Below, piece after piece: positions 24,013 to 34,892 of a DNA stretch of 64,000 nucleotides. The notes under the pieces are model-generated. The model did not search any database and was not told the origin of the DNA. It worked only from the letters and a program-made list of their open reading frames with translations. Source of the DNA: Avena insularis. Taxonomy: Eukaryota; Streptophyta; Magnoliopsida; Poales; Poaceae. Numbering within the stretch: position 1 is the stretch's first letter; each line of letters opens with the position of its first letter. The stretch covers positions 177,416,927-177,480,926 of the forward strand of contig CM042691.1 of NCBI GenBank assembly GCA_023614405.1. Reading direction: 5' to 3'. The position numbers were made by a program, and so were the translations under genes.

Positions 24013-27000
24013 GTGTCTGGCTTTTCGCAGGTCGTGGACGGTTTTTTCCACACGCGTTCGACTTTTCCCTCGTGGCCCTTCGAGAGAGCTTGTCGAGAGT
24101 CGGCAGCGCCCACTACTCCCCGTCCAGATCCCCAAACTACTCTACCGTGCTCCGTCATGGCACACCCCGTGATTTTTGGCTACAGCCATGGCCTTTTTTC
24201 CCATCCTCCCAGCTCTGCTCCTCCCTCTAGGCCCCCGCCTGCCACCTCTTCGTCGCTCCCCTTGCGGTATATCAACAGGAGGAATTCTTGGGGCCAAGCG
24301 CGGTAGCCGAGATCCTCGATTTCGTGCCCAATGACCTTCGTGGGAGACCACGACATTGATGTTGATGGTGGAGCAGCGACGTTGGGCACCCTCTGGAAGG
24401 GTAGAAGCGCGAGCGCTCAGCTCCCCCTACCCGAGGCTTGAGAATTCTAGCACTGACCTCGCGCTGGGGGAATACGCCGTCCCTCTCTGCACCGTAGGCG
24501 ACCCGGCGAGTTCAGGACTCTCCCGTTTTGTGTTCCTATCGGTTCCCTTCTCACTCATCTCTTTCTGTCAAGATCGATACCATGCCACCGAGGATAAATA
24601 TGGAGGTGCCAGATTAGAACTCACTTCTCAATCAGGTTTGTCAGCGAATTCATGATCTCTTCATGTTTCTGGCCACGCCATTTAATTTTTCCTGCCATAT
24701 ACAATCGAATCTGGGACCATGCTGGAAGAAATCCAGAAACTATATATATTTTCCATGAATTAAGTTTGTGATTTTTCTGGGTTTCTCAATGCAATCTCGA
24801 GTACTCAATTATCTGGGACTTTCTAAGGCCATCCTTCTCTTTTGCAAAATTACGACCTGACATGAATATAAAACTTTTTTCTAATCCAGATAGTCCATTG
24901 GCTTTGTTTATTTCAGCGGCGTGGAGCCATGTGAAATCACATCGGCTAAGTTGAGTATCATCAACAAAAAAATAATTTTGTCAAAGGTGCATAAGAAGGC
25001 CTATGTGCATGTCATGTCCGACAAGGAAATTAATATGGGATCAGTGGTGTTGATGCAGCTGCAAGGTGTTGGTTTCAGCACATATTACCCTCGGTTTATA
25101 AGTTAATTATGGTTTGCCTTCATCTTGTGCGTTCCCTTCTCACTCAGTGTGGCAGCGAATCAAGTATACTCAACACATGCTTCAGATGGATCAACAACTT
25201 TTGGCCCTATGGAACATTTCCCACAGGGTAATGCAAGAACATTCTCTACATCTTAATCAGATATCGCAATTGGTAACGGGCCTTCTATGTTCAGAGAGAA
25301 TGAATCAACGTCATCCTGCAGGCGCCGAGGCAGACCTCTGCCAGGGGCGCTGCCAATGTAGCCGCACCCAACATCTCATCTTCCGTGCTATTTTTTGGCC
25401 ATTTAGTTTGCTGAATTTAGCCATGTGTGTTCTAGCATCTCAGAACATAACTTTGGTGAGCATTTATTTTGATTGTGGAGTTTCTTCTTCCTATTCTCTT
25501 ATCTTATTATTACTTGTGAGTTTCGAAAAGGATTACTTCTTGCAGGTCTTCTTCGAAAAAAAATCTGTACATTGAATTGGTGTCAACTTTGCGGTCAAGT
25601 TCGGATGCTAGGTATGACTCATGCAGGTATTTATGTTATTGACGGGCCTTGCCAGATTGTTTTGTTCTTTGATTTATATGTTCCCTTCCATTGAAGATCG
25701 TATCAAGAGAAACATCGGTGTGTATTGTCTTCACTTCAAAGAAGAAAATGCCATATCTTATTTCAGGTTATCAACAGACCAAGAAGAAAATGCTGAATTA
25801 TTCATTATATCCTTTTGTAGATATGGGATTTTGACCATGTCTTTGTTGAAAGGGAATTGTCATGCCAACTACGTTCATGCTCTTATTTTCATATACCATT
25901 GTTCGGAAACTATTATATTCTTCATTTAAATTATGGGATTATTATGTGTTCCCTGCTTCTCTTATTTGATATGTACATGTAGATGTCGGTCAAAGATTTG
26001 GTACTACCTCTTCTGAGTATACTGCAAGGTACATAGTATCAATCATGTTCTATCTCGGTTTTCTATCTCGGTTCCTGAAACTCTTTTATATTGGTTTCCT
26101 TCGGGCTTCCAGTGTTTTAAAATGTTCCATTTCAGTTCTGCTGATTTTCATAATCCATGCCATGTTTTCCTCAGAAACGTTCTTCTTGGCGTGTCAAAAA
26201 GTATATCTTTTAGTACATGAGCCAATTTTCACGGTTTTTTTAGTTTGTAAGCAGAGCATACGAAGACATTTTAGTCGGAGCTTGATTATTACTAAGCTAG
26301 GCTAATTTAAGCTTTGGTAAATCGTAGTTATATGGAGCAACAGTGAGATAGATAGAGAGGGTGCCAAAGCTGGACCTAGGGGCAGGAGGCTCTTGCACTT
26401 ATAGCTGGGATGGCTCAAAAGGTGTAATCTGATTGTGCATAATCCAGTTTGAATTTATGTCATTACAGTGTCACTTAGTATTTGGGTCAAATTATCTAAC
26501 AAGCTTAATCATGGAGACATGCAGTGCAGCTGAGGCCATCTTCCGGGCATACTATCGTTCGTTGCTGCTGACTGTGGGCCAGGGGATGGCCGTGGCGCAT
26601 TGGTTGCAGCTGGCGTGGCCACTCCATGTCTATTCTCCGGTCAAAACCGCACCACACCCTACCCCCACCCCACCTATTGCAACCTCTTTAGATCCATGCC
26701 GACGCCAACTCCGACCCAGCCCTGTCGATGTGCCTCATCGACCACCACCTCACAACGCCCTTCCCCGCATCGTCATGGAGCTATTGCGCGCGTGGGAGAA
26801 GAATAGCGCTGCTCGGAGCTCTCGGTTCCTCTGTTGCCGGATTTGGTAAGGGAGCCCCCTGGTTCACTTCTTGCCCTCCCATGGCTCGGGTCGCGGCTCG
26901 AGGCGAGGACGCGCGGGGAGGACGGACCTGGTGCTCCGAGTCCAAGCAGGCGTGGAGCGCGGTGGCGGCATTGCCGGAGTGAAACGTGGGCACGGATCGG

Positions 27001-30000
27001 CACAACACGAGAAGGAGGCGCCGATGTAGGTCTGGAGGTCCACGATCTGCCTCAATGCCTTTAACTCTATGCTTTCTTGGTGAATCTATGCTTACTTTCT
27101 TCCCCATCTAGGCATACTATTATAAACCCATTGCTTTAGACTGCACAAAGTGTGTCATCCATATACTTGTTTCTCATCTCTGGGATTTTTGTGGTATCAT
27201 TACATACGGGAGGGTCCTCTATTAATTTCTGGTAGATTATATTTTTTTGGCCTGTGTGACGATCTTATGAAATTGCATGACAATGTGATCAAATGCTAAA
27301 ATTATACCTAAAGTCCCAACAACACTTGGAGGTTACCTTATAATTTTCTCTTGATCCGACTTGGACAGTAGTGCGATGGTGATGGTGTTGGTACACCCAC
27401 AACATGTAGCTTGTTTTCAGAAATTTCCTCCAACCTTTGCTGATTGAAATTGGTCAAGAGTTCAACACATGAAGAGGAACCCGACATGGGCCATATCCGG
27501 TACCTGAAGCCATTCTATTATGTACATTTGAATTCATACGAAGTGTTATGAGATAGCTTTTCCAGTTGTTAGTATAGTAGATGTGTAGAAACATTTGATT
27601 TTGATTTACACGATAGTAGCCTATGCAGTTAGCCCAATCCAAATAATGCAATGGTGTATTGGCTAAATATAGAGTTGATTATATTCTAATTAGAAAAGTC
27701 AACTGCTGATTGTATTTGAAACAATAATTCTTCCCATTATGTTTATTCCGTTGTACATGATGCAGATACGCTATGTATTCCGCTACGGCGTTGTTGACAT
27801 TATTCTAAGAATGGGTTAAAGTGATGCTTTTTATGGTTGTGTCTCTAAAATATTTTCTGTATTCATGGAGATGCATTGAACCGAAAGGATATAGTAACAA
27901 TTTTGCATAAATTTTTTCTGCCGCATGGTATCTTTCTTTTACTAAGTGTAAACTTATATTTTACTATCATTAGACAATTCAATTCTCTGTATAGATTGCA
28001 GCCAGGTGTTCATATGGAGACGCGGTGGACCAAGAAGTTTATTTCAATTTTGTGGAGGTACATTCAGTCATGGGTTATGCATGAGGTGAGGGGTCTGGTT
28101 TAACCATGTCGACAACACTTGCTTTTTATTTTTTCAGAAATTACAAGATTGCTGTTACCTAATACTACGGAAAAATTTATGTTTGAAGGTAATATACCTG
28201 GTGCAGTCTGCCTTTACAATGTAATCATCTCTAGCTTTATTTGGGAGTTAACATACCAAACAACGATAAAAGTCTTTGCCATTATTTGAGGCTCTGTTTG
28301 GCGATAAAGTATTATTCAAACTATAGTATTTGAAGATAAATGCTACCCATACGGAATATTCTTTACCGAATTGACTTACGGAAGGATGTGGCCAGTTGGT
28401 TTGTTGCAAATCAGTTTGACCGCGTGATTTCGGGCCCGGGGTGGCTTCACGGACCTCCACCTCAGCCCATAAAAATATTCCATAAGAAGTTGCCCGTACG
28501 TGTAGTGTTATTGGTATTTGAATACCACATTTTTAGATGCCCAGGCCACCAAAAGCCACAATTTACAAAAAAAGACAGTTTTTGTATTTACGAAAGCAAT
28601 GGTGCGTTTCGCAGTCATAGCAAAGTATCTTTTTTCAGTGGTTAATTCATATTTTATTGACTGTTGAATCGACTCATCCGACCTTCTTCTAGACCGAAAA
28701 TTAATAGCTAAGTAGTACTCTTGCATGCTCATTTAGCTGGTAGTACTTGATGCTAATGCCTAGAGAACTTAATTTAAGTAGCAGTTATTAATGTTTCTGA
28801 TCAATTTGCCTCATATTCCTACCGAACCGTGCATTATGGGGCTTCACGGTCTAACAAAAAAAGGAGGCATGACTTGGAAATGGAACGAACATCAAGTAGA
28901 ATATGCGTACATAATTGGACGAAAGAATGAGTTTTTCTCAGCTTTATTAGAAGAAAGAGTGTTTGACCTCTTTCTCTAAAACTCCAAAAATACTATGGTA
29001 TTAGATAAACCATAGTTTCCAAAACTAAATTATTTAACGTTGCAAAACACCCCAATGTTTTTGAACCATGGTAATTCTAAACACTATAGCATTCATAGAG
29101 TACATTAAAAATACTTTAGTGCTAAACAGAGCATGAGTTTGTGGTTCACATTTTGAAGAGTGCCATAACACTTCATGGGATATATTGATATTTCTTTTCG
29201 GAAGATTTCATGCTCATGCCGAAGGCATATTTCATGATTACACTAAAGAGCCAGATTTCTCATGATACATGTATGCTGGAAATCATGTAATTATAGTGAA
29301 GACATGCTTTGCATAAGCTTGTGTATATCCGGCAATTATTTGAGAAATATTTAATTAGCCCAGATATTATTTATGTTATTTTGACTGGAAAAACACTTGA
29401 ACTGTGATTTTTCAGCAGATGAGAAACCCCTTGATTTGTCAGAAGATGAGAAACCCCTTCAGGGTGTGTGGCCGCTTCAACCTCATCTTGGGAGCAGACT
29501 CTCCTTGTGCTAGCTAGGGAGATTTTTGATGCGAGACCCAGATCTTGAACTAGGGTATGGTGTCAAACTCTTTCGTCCTTGCTATGTGCTCACATATCAT
29601 TAACCTCTATTAGAACCATAATCTTTTGGCAAATAAGCTATTTTCAGATCATATATAGTGTTGATATACCAAACATCTTGGCTTAGTACATAAATTTCTT
29701 GATCTTGATTTGAATGACATAAGTGCATATGCACATAAAGTGATTCCAGTTCATCAACACTTAGTTTCTTTGGTTTTTATGTTTATGTGATGCCCAACTG
29801 ATTGTTCAGTTGCCGATTTGTTGATGGTTCCCTTTGTTTTTCACTATATAGCTACTAGAGTGGTACTTTGTTACTTAAATCCTATTCGTTATATGTGTTT
29901 CATGTTCTGTCCTATACATGTGATTATTCAAACTCGCATTCTACATAGGACTAGATATTAGTTATAAGCTTAAGCATGGTCATCTACCCGTGTGATGTGG

Positions 30001-30154
30001 GCCTAGGAAGCCGGCTTCTCACGTGTGCGCTGCTTGGTTACGTCCTCTTCTGAAATTTATTCTATTTTATCGCAGATGGTGGCTGGAGGCTGCGGTTTAA
30101 GTGTACCCCTCGGTATGGCCAGCATCCAACCTATTTTCCAGAATTGCCAAGAAG
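24013..30154 (+). pseudogene. Exon-like series of unknown gene fragments within the candidate Helitron
   Basis: Several plus-strand stretches have good splice signals: 26775-26845 (ATG start, MELLRAWEKNSAARSS..., donor G|GTAAGG), 28002-28057 (acceptor TTGCAG, donor GAG|GTACAT) and 30076-30154 (acceptor CGCAG, MVAGGCGLSVPLGMASIQ..., donor AAG|GTGAGC). A further stretch from 24917 follows a TTTCAG acceptor. The 24010-24300 and 26600-27060 segments are GC-rich, like first exons of grass genes. I do not recognise any product, and the parts may come from different genes, as is common in Helitrons. A spliced transcript is possible but unproven. Confidence 0.35.
28290..29133. mobile_element. Small TIR element (PIF/Harbinger-like MITE)
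   Basis: 844 bp with imperfect terminal inverted repeats of ~25 bp: left GGCTCTGTTTGGCGATAAAG, right (inverted) TGCTCTGTTTAGCACTAAAG. A 3-bp direct repeat TGA flanks it (28287-28289 and 29134-29136). The GGCTCTGTTTGG-type end and 3-bp TSD suggest the PIF/Harbinger group, although the usual TSD there is TWA. No transposase. Confidence 0.6.
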
Positions 30155-31629
30155 GTGAGCCGTTATAATTGATTTGTTGGTTGGTCCATGTATTTTGGTG
30201 TGCGAGTTGTTGATGATGCGATAAGTTTCCTTTAATTAGTTTCCTCTCAACAAGCACCATCATCTTTGCCGCCTTAGTGTCGCTGTTAGATGCACCACCA
30301 GGACGGGCACGTGCTGCTAACTCATGCTATGGCGGCAAGCGGAAGCCAGGAAGAATCGAAGGTGCTCATGTTGTGTCCCTCCATCAGTGAACAAAAGGCG
30401 ACGTAGGCCAGGTAAATAATTCCGGGAAAAAGATAGATTAGGGTAGTGGAGAATTTGGTCAATGGAGGTCTGGTTTGGGATTGTACCAATGAGATCATGA
30501 AGTTTCATGAAGTAGTTCAGTTGTTGTTCTCTATAATTACCAAGAATAATTCTATGTGATAAGTATCTACTGTTCTACAGTATGTACAATTAATTGTCCT
30601 TATTTAGTCTGGTAAGAATTGAACCAACTCCAATAAAACTTGGTATGGTGAAGTAACAATTTTAAGAATCAAAACTGCATCAAATGTCATTGTTTTAATA
30701 GTTAGAAGGTGCCCTTCCATTTCCTGCTTCCTAAGCTTGAACCAAATGTCCTACCAGAACCAATGCAGCTTAATGATGTGCAGTTATTAGGTGCAGACGG
30801 GTGCTGATAAAGCCCATTACTTGGTCGTGTATAATTCTGTGTCCATATTGTTTTAGTATTAGTCATAAACGGATTTCTAATAGTTGGTGCTGCTGCACAT
30901 GCATCCATTTTTATGGTATTTTAATTAAGTGTTCTTCGTCATCTAAAATACCACCGGCTTTCTCTTTTGTTTGGTCAGTTGATGTTAAATTGCTATTCTA
31001 AAAGTATATGTGTATGTCTAAAATTTATTGCACTATCGTACTATCATCGGCTCAGAATTGGTTTGGTCCTGAACGTAAAAGTAGGCCGTCATAATTCTTT
31101 GAAACTTTTTCGTCGGTAGTGGTCTTAGATGTTAGTTACTCTTAAATCCTTTTAAACTTGATAAGCCTAAAAAGGTGTACTATGTTGGAAGCCTCAAAAA
31201 CAGTTTACCAGTTCAGCAGCTATAAGATGTTGACTATTTCAATGCTTTAGTGTCATCTCCCCTGAGAAATGTGATTTATTATTTCATCTGCACATAATTA
31301 TGTCGGCACGAACAAAATGTGAATAGCTCTCACCATCTAACTCTTCGAATGTAATGAGGCTGCTATTTCACATTGCTACTCTAGAGCCAAGTTTGACCAA
31401 GTTCTGTTCATCATTCTTTAAAAATATGTTCAATTGTTTTATTGCTTCTTTTTTCTGTCGACCTTTCATATAAGGTAATGATTTTCAAGCATCAGTATTG
31501 TTGTCACATAAAAGGACGTGAATTATATTCTCCTTAAATTTAGATGACCAAGAATTCTTGTGGCCATGAGGGATCGTCAGCCTTGGTGCTAGATCATCTA
31601 AAAAAAGCCTTGGTGCTAGATGAGAACCT

Positions 31630-31890
31630 GGCACTTACTAAACCATAAATTGGAACTTCTATTTTATCCTTTCTAAGATCTAAGATTGTTCATATGACAT
31701 TTCTTATGCGAAACAAGGATTTTATATGTCTTACTAAACCATTAATTGTTACTTGAAAAAGGATTTTATATGTCTTACTAAACCATATTTCTTCTATTTT
31801 ATCCTTTCTAAGATTGTTCATAAGACATGTCTTACTAAACCATAAATTGGTACTTGAACAAGGATTTTATATGTCTTATGCGTAACCCCT
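31630..31890 (+). repeat. Local tandem repeats near the candidate Helitron right end
   Basis: The phrases cttactaaaccat and aaggattttatatgtctta recur three or four times with intervening ttctattttatcctttctaag copies, an irregular duplication about 250 bp long. Non-coding. Confidence 0.6.
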
Positions 31891-32167
31891 TGGAACCCAC
31901 CGCACCGGCAACTACGAGCAACAACGTCATGCAGTCGGCGCGGCGAAGCGCACATCTCCGTCTAGTTTCAATAATTTTTTATCAGAAAATACATGTTCAG
32001 TAAATACAAGAAAAATGCACATCTAATTGATAACCCAGGCATCAGTTTTAAAAGTCCATTATAATACACTTCAATGATGTAGCATATCGGTAACACCTCC
32101 TTATAACATCATATGCACAGCGGACAAATGATTTCAGCATAGAAAACAATAGAAGAAGGATGTTTAC

Positions 32168-32271
32168 CTTCTCCATAAGGAGACTTCCTGGTGGTCACAT
32201 TGAGCACCTTGTGTAGAGATAAGGTTGTCCACCACCGACAGCTGCGAGACAAGGTTGTCCACCACAGGCAG
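32168..32271 (-). CDS. Candidate internal exon of a CACTA-2 gene
   Basis: 104 bp flanked on the minus strand by acceptor ATTTTTGCAG and donor AAG|GTAAAC. It encodes LPVVDNLVSQLSVVDNLIST..., a peptide made of two nearly identical ~10-residue blocks (VVDNL-x-SQ). The DNA shows the same ~30-bp internal duplication. Family not recognised. Strand agrees with the other exon-like pieces of CACTA-2. Confidence 0.4.
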
Positions 32272-32692
32272 CTGCAAAAATCAAAGGAAATAAAAGGAAA
32301 TCAAGGCTTGATCTCATTGTCATCAAGGACTAACTCATTACAGCAAATGCCCATGATATAATATATGTTTGATGCACAGTTTACAACAAATAGTTTATTA
32401 CAATATGAGCGATGATGACAAGCATCTGGCAGACAACACAGACAATACTTACCTATCATGACTACTTCCGGTATTATGGAACATAGACCATGGTCACCAA
32501 CTCAGCTATCAAGATTGTTTCATCAAGCGTGAATGTTAATTGTAAATAGTACTGCAATATCCTTATAGTATCCAATGTCTACTGTAACTGCAATATGAGT
32601 GCCACTACTAGTCTAGTCTAGTGCTACCTATAAAAATGCATGAGAAGATACAACTGTCTAAACAGATTTGTATATTACATACTTTTGTTTAC

Positions 32693-32770
32693 TGAATCAC
32701 GATTCAAATTAATATGCATATGACCGTTCCTTGAATCACGATTCAAATTAATATGCATATGACCGTTCCG
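32693..32770 (+). repeat. 39-bp tandem duplication
   Basis: Two adjacent and almost identical copies of a unit beginning tgaatcacgattcaaatt, starting at 32693 and 32732. The unit contains the palindrome-like atatgcatat. Confidence 0.9.
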
Positions 32771-33881
32771 TACGTAAACAAATATGTATATAAAACAATT
32801 TAGTTCACTGGATCCCAATTCAAATTAAACTGCAGTACAAATACATACAAACAAAACTTATGAGAAAATTTAATAGTAGAATAGAGAAATTCTGCCATAA
32901 AAAATTAGACACTCATGTGGTGTTCTTCTATGGATTAGCACAGACAGCAGAGGAACCCACGGTTGCAGCAGGAACAAGCATGCCTAGATTCCGGAGTGGT
33001 GGCCATCTTGCCATGGAGTCATGATCCACCTCCAATATCCCAACTTCTATTTCTATATATAAACCATAAAAAGAGCAATCAAACTACGAGTTAGCGCAAA
33101 GAAATTTAATAAAGCATTTGTACTGGATCACTATCATTCACGAAATAAGTATAAAGCACATGCATCAAAAGTTCAATACTTCTAAACAAACATGAATAAC
33201 TAAACAAACAAGCATGTCCATCAATCATTTATAATGTTAAGGCATTATAACCACATGAATGCTATATGTATTTTTATTTTAAGTCTAATGCACCCATGTT
33301 CAGAACACAATAATTTCATCAATAATATTAAATCCCCAAGGATAAGAAAATCAAATGCTCTAGGTAATAATGATCATTGTTTCACATTTACAACAAGGAA
33401 ATCATATTGTCTAGGAAAAGAGGCCAAACAAGACAATCACCCTTTTTCATTTTGTAAAAGAAAGAAAACATGGAAAAGCGCATTTCTATCTTCTCCTGAA
33501 GTAGTATCGTTTGGCATTAACAAAAAAAGTATGGTTTGGCTAAATAATATTTTTAACATACACTAAATTCAGTCAAGTAAACTAAGATGTGGTTTAGTTT
33601 TAGCTCTTACCAACACTCCTAACCCATAAGCAAGCATGATATATTTACATGACAGCACCACAACAGTTCTAACTCGAGCAAGTGTTTTTTTATTTTCAGA
33701 GATGGACATACATGTCACTTGTTAAGTGTTAACCCAAAAATTAGGCGTATATGCTAGCAGATAGTGTTCCCACAGTGAATAAATAATGACAGTTTCTTGC
33801 TGGAGTATGCCTGGATTTCTAGCTAGATTTCTAGATGCAAGACTAACTAATAAGTACGTAGATCACTAACCAGAACGACTC

Positions 33882-34217
33882 CTAACCAAGAATTTTTTTC
33901 CAGATTAGAGAAGACTGGAGCACTGACCGCTGGGAGGGAGGAAGCCAAGCAGGACAGCAAGATAGGCGTCGGCCGTGACGACGACGAGCTAGGCAGCGAC
34001 CACTCGTCCTCCGCATCCACCCCTCTTCCCACTGGCGCCACCGCCAGAACCCCCATCCTCGGAGCCGCCGTCGCCAGAACGAAGGTTTAAACGAGCAACA
34101 GGATCCGACCGCCTCGATGCTATCAGCGTCCTCCACCAGTAGCTCATAGTGTCGCCTCATATGCTTGGGAGACTTCCTTTCAATTACATCTGGAGGGCGG
34201 GGTTGTGTCATCGCCAC
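33882..34217 (-). CDS. CACTA-2 5' exon with a MYB/SANT-like helix
   Basis: A 111-codon open stretch starting at ATG 34217. Residues about 14-36 read SPKHMRRHYELLVEDADSIE, which resembles the end of the SANT repeat of RADIALIS/DIVARICATA-type plant MYB proteins (a ...VKKHYELLVEDI..IESG pattern). The Trp residues and first two helices of a full SANT repeat are not seen in this stretch. After about residue 45 the frame turns Arg/Trp-rich and is probably not coding, so an intron donor may lie around there. It may be a captured MYB fragment or part of a transposon gene with a MYB-like DNA-binding segment. Confidence 0.45.
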   Translation of the reverse strand: MAMTQPRPPDVIERKSPKHMRRHYELLVEDADSIEAVGSCCSFKPSFWRRRLRGWGFWRWRQWEEGWMRRTSGRCLARRRHGRRLSCCPAWLPPSQRSVLQSSLIWKKILG

Positions 34218-34892
34218 AAGGGAAGCAAACTAGGGTTGGTGGGGGATCGAACAAGGGAAGGTCACCGAGGCTATGCCGGCGGGAGGCGGATCTGTACTCA
34301 GCTGGGGAAAGAGGACGGAGAGGGTGGATCGGCTGGAGGGGAGAGGCTGGTGGCCAGGAGTGCTGTGAATCAACAAGAAGGGAATCGGCGGCACGATGGT
34401 GGCCAGGAGGTTAGGGTTGGGTGTTGTATCGAGAGAGCGGATTAGGGTTTTGGGGAACTAGTATGCGATGCAGATCTAGGATTTAGAGGCGGCAGGATTT
34501 GGCGCGATTGTGCGGCGAGCTTGGAAGAAGCGGCGGCGGGATTTGGCGGTCGCTCGTCACGGTGGCGGGAAAGGAAGAGGGGCGAGAGAGGCAATAGTGG
34601 CGACCGGGCCTCGATGTGAGGGGATTAGGGTTTGGGGGAAGTTGGGGTCTCGATTGCGATCTGGATGGGTGGTGCCGTGGGCTGGAGGATTTCACCAAAG
34701 TACCCCTGATCATTTCTGTACTGCAAGGCTATAAGAACTGCTAGGCATTTCGGACTTTTGGAAAGGGGGGGGGGGGCTCGGTTAATGTGGAAATTTCAGG
34801 CATTGCATGCATGCCACATAGATGGCTAAGATCTATTTTAGTTGGGTGATCTGTGTGTAGTCTACTTCTCTTTTCTGATTGGTCGGCTCTAT
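34218..34892 (-). other. GC-rich 5' region of the CACTA-2 gene
   Basis: GC-rich with several overlapping short frames on both strands, none convincing. It ends at 34690-34790 in a sequence like CACTA-1 at 11210-11310 (acccctgatcattt followed by a run of G at about 34765-34775). This suggests a shared promoter or leader region for the minus-strand gene of both CACTAs. Confidence 0.5.

Larger units (their letters stand above)
23943..31965 (+). mobile_element. Candidate Helitron inside CACTA-2
   Basis: The right end is the better supported: GCGCGGCGAAGCGC (31938-31951) can form a short GC hairpin, followed 10 bp later by CTAG (31962-31965) and then T, the usual Helitron 3' form. The left end is uncertain: TC-starting candidates are 23946 (TCTATAAC) and 23955 (TCTCGAG, preceded by A), and just downstream is a perfect CGAGAGCTCTCG palindrome. 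No TIR or TSD is seen, as expected for Helitrons. The interior is gene-like and holds a small TIR element, with no Rep/helicase frame, so it would be non-autonomous. It could instead be an unrelated insertion. Confidence 0.45.
31966..33881 (-). other. CACTA-2 intron-like region
   Basis: Mostly AT-rich sequence between the candidate Helitron and the GC-rich 5' part of the CACTA-2 gene. It contains the exon-like 32168-32271, a 39-bp tandem duplication at 32693-32770, and a possible further exon near 32930-33050 (GC-richer on the minus strand). Otherwise I see nothing in it. Confidence 0.5.

Noticed and set aside
34765..34775. G-run as a quadruplex or special signal
   Set aside because: Single homopolymer run in a GC-rich leader; no repeated G-tract pattern, and length may be a sequencing error.
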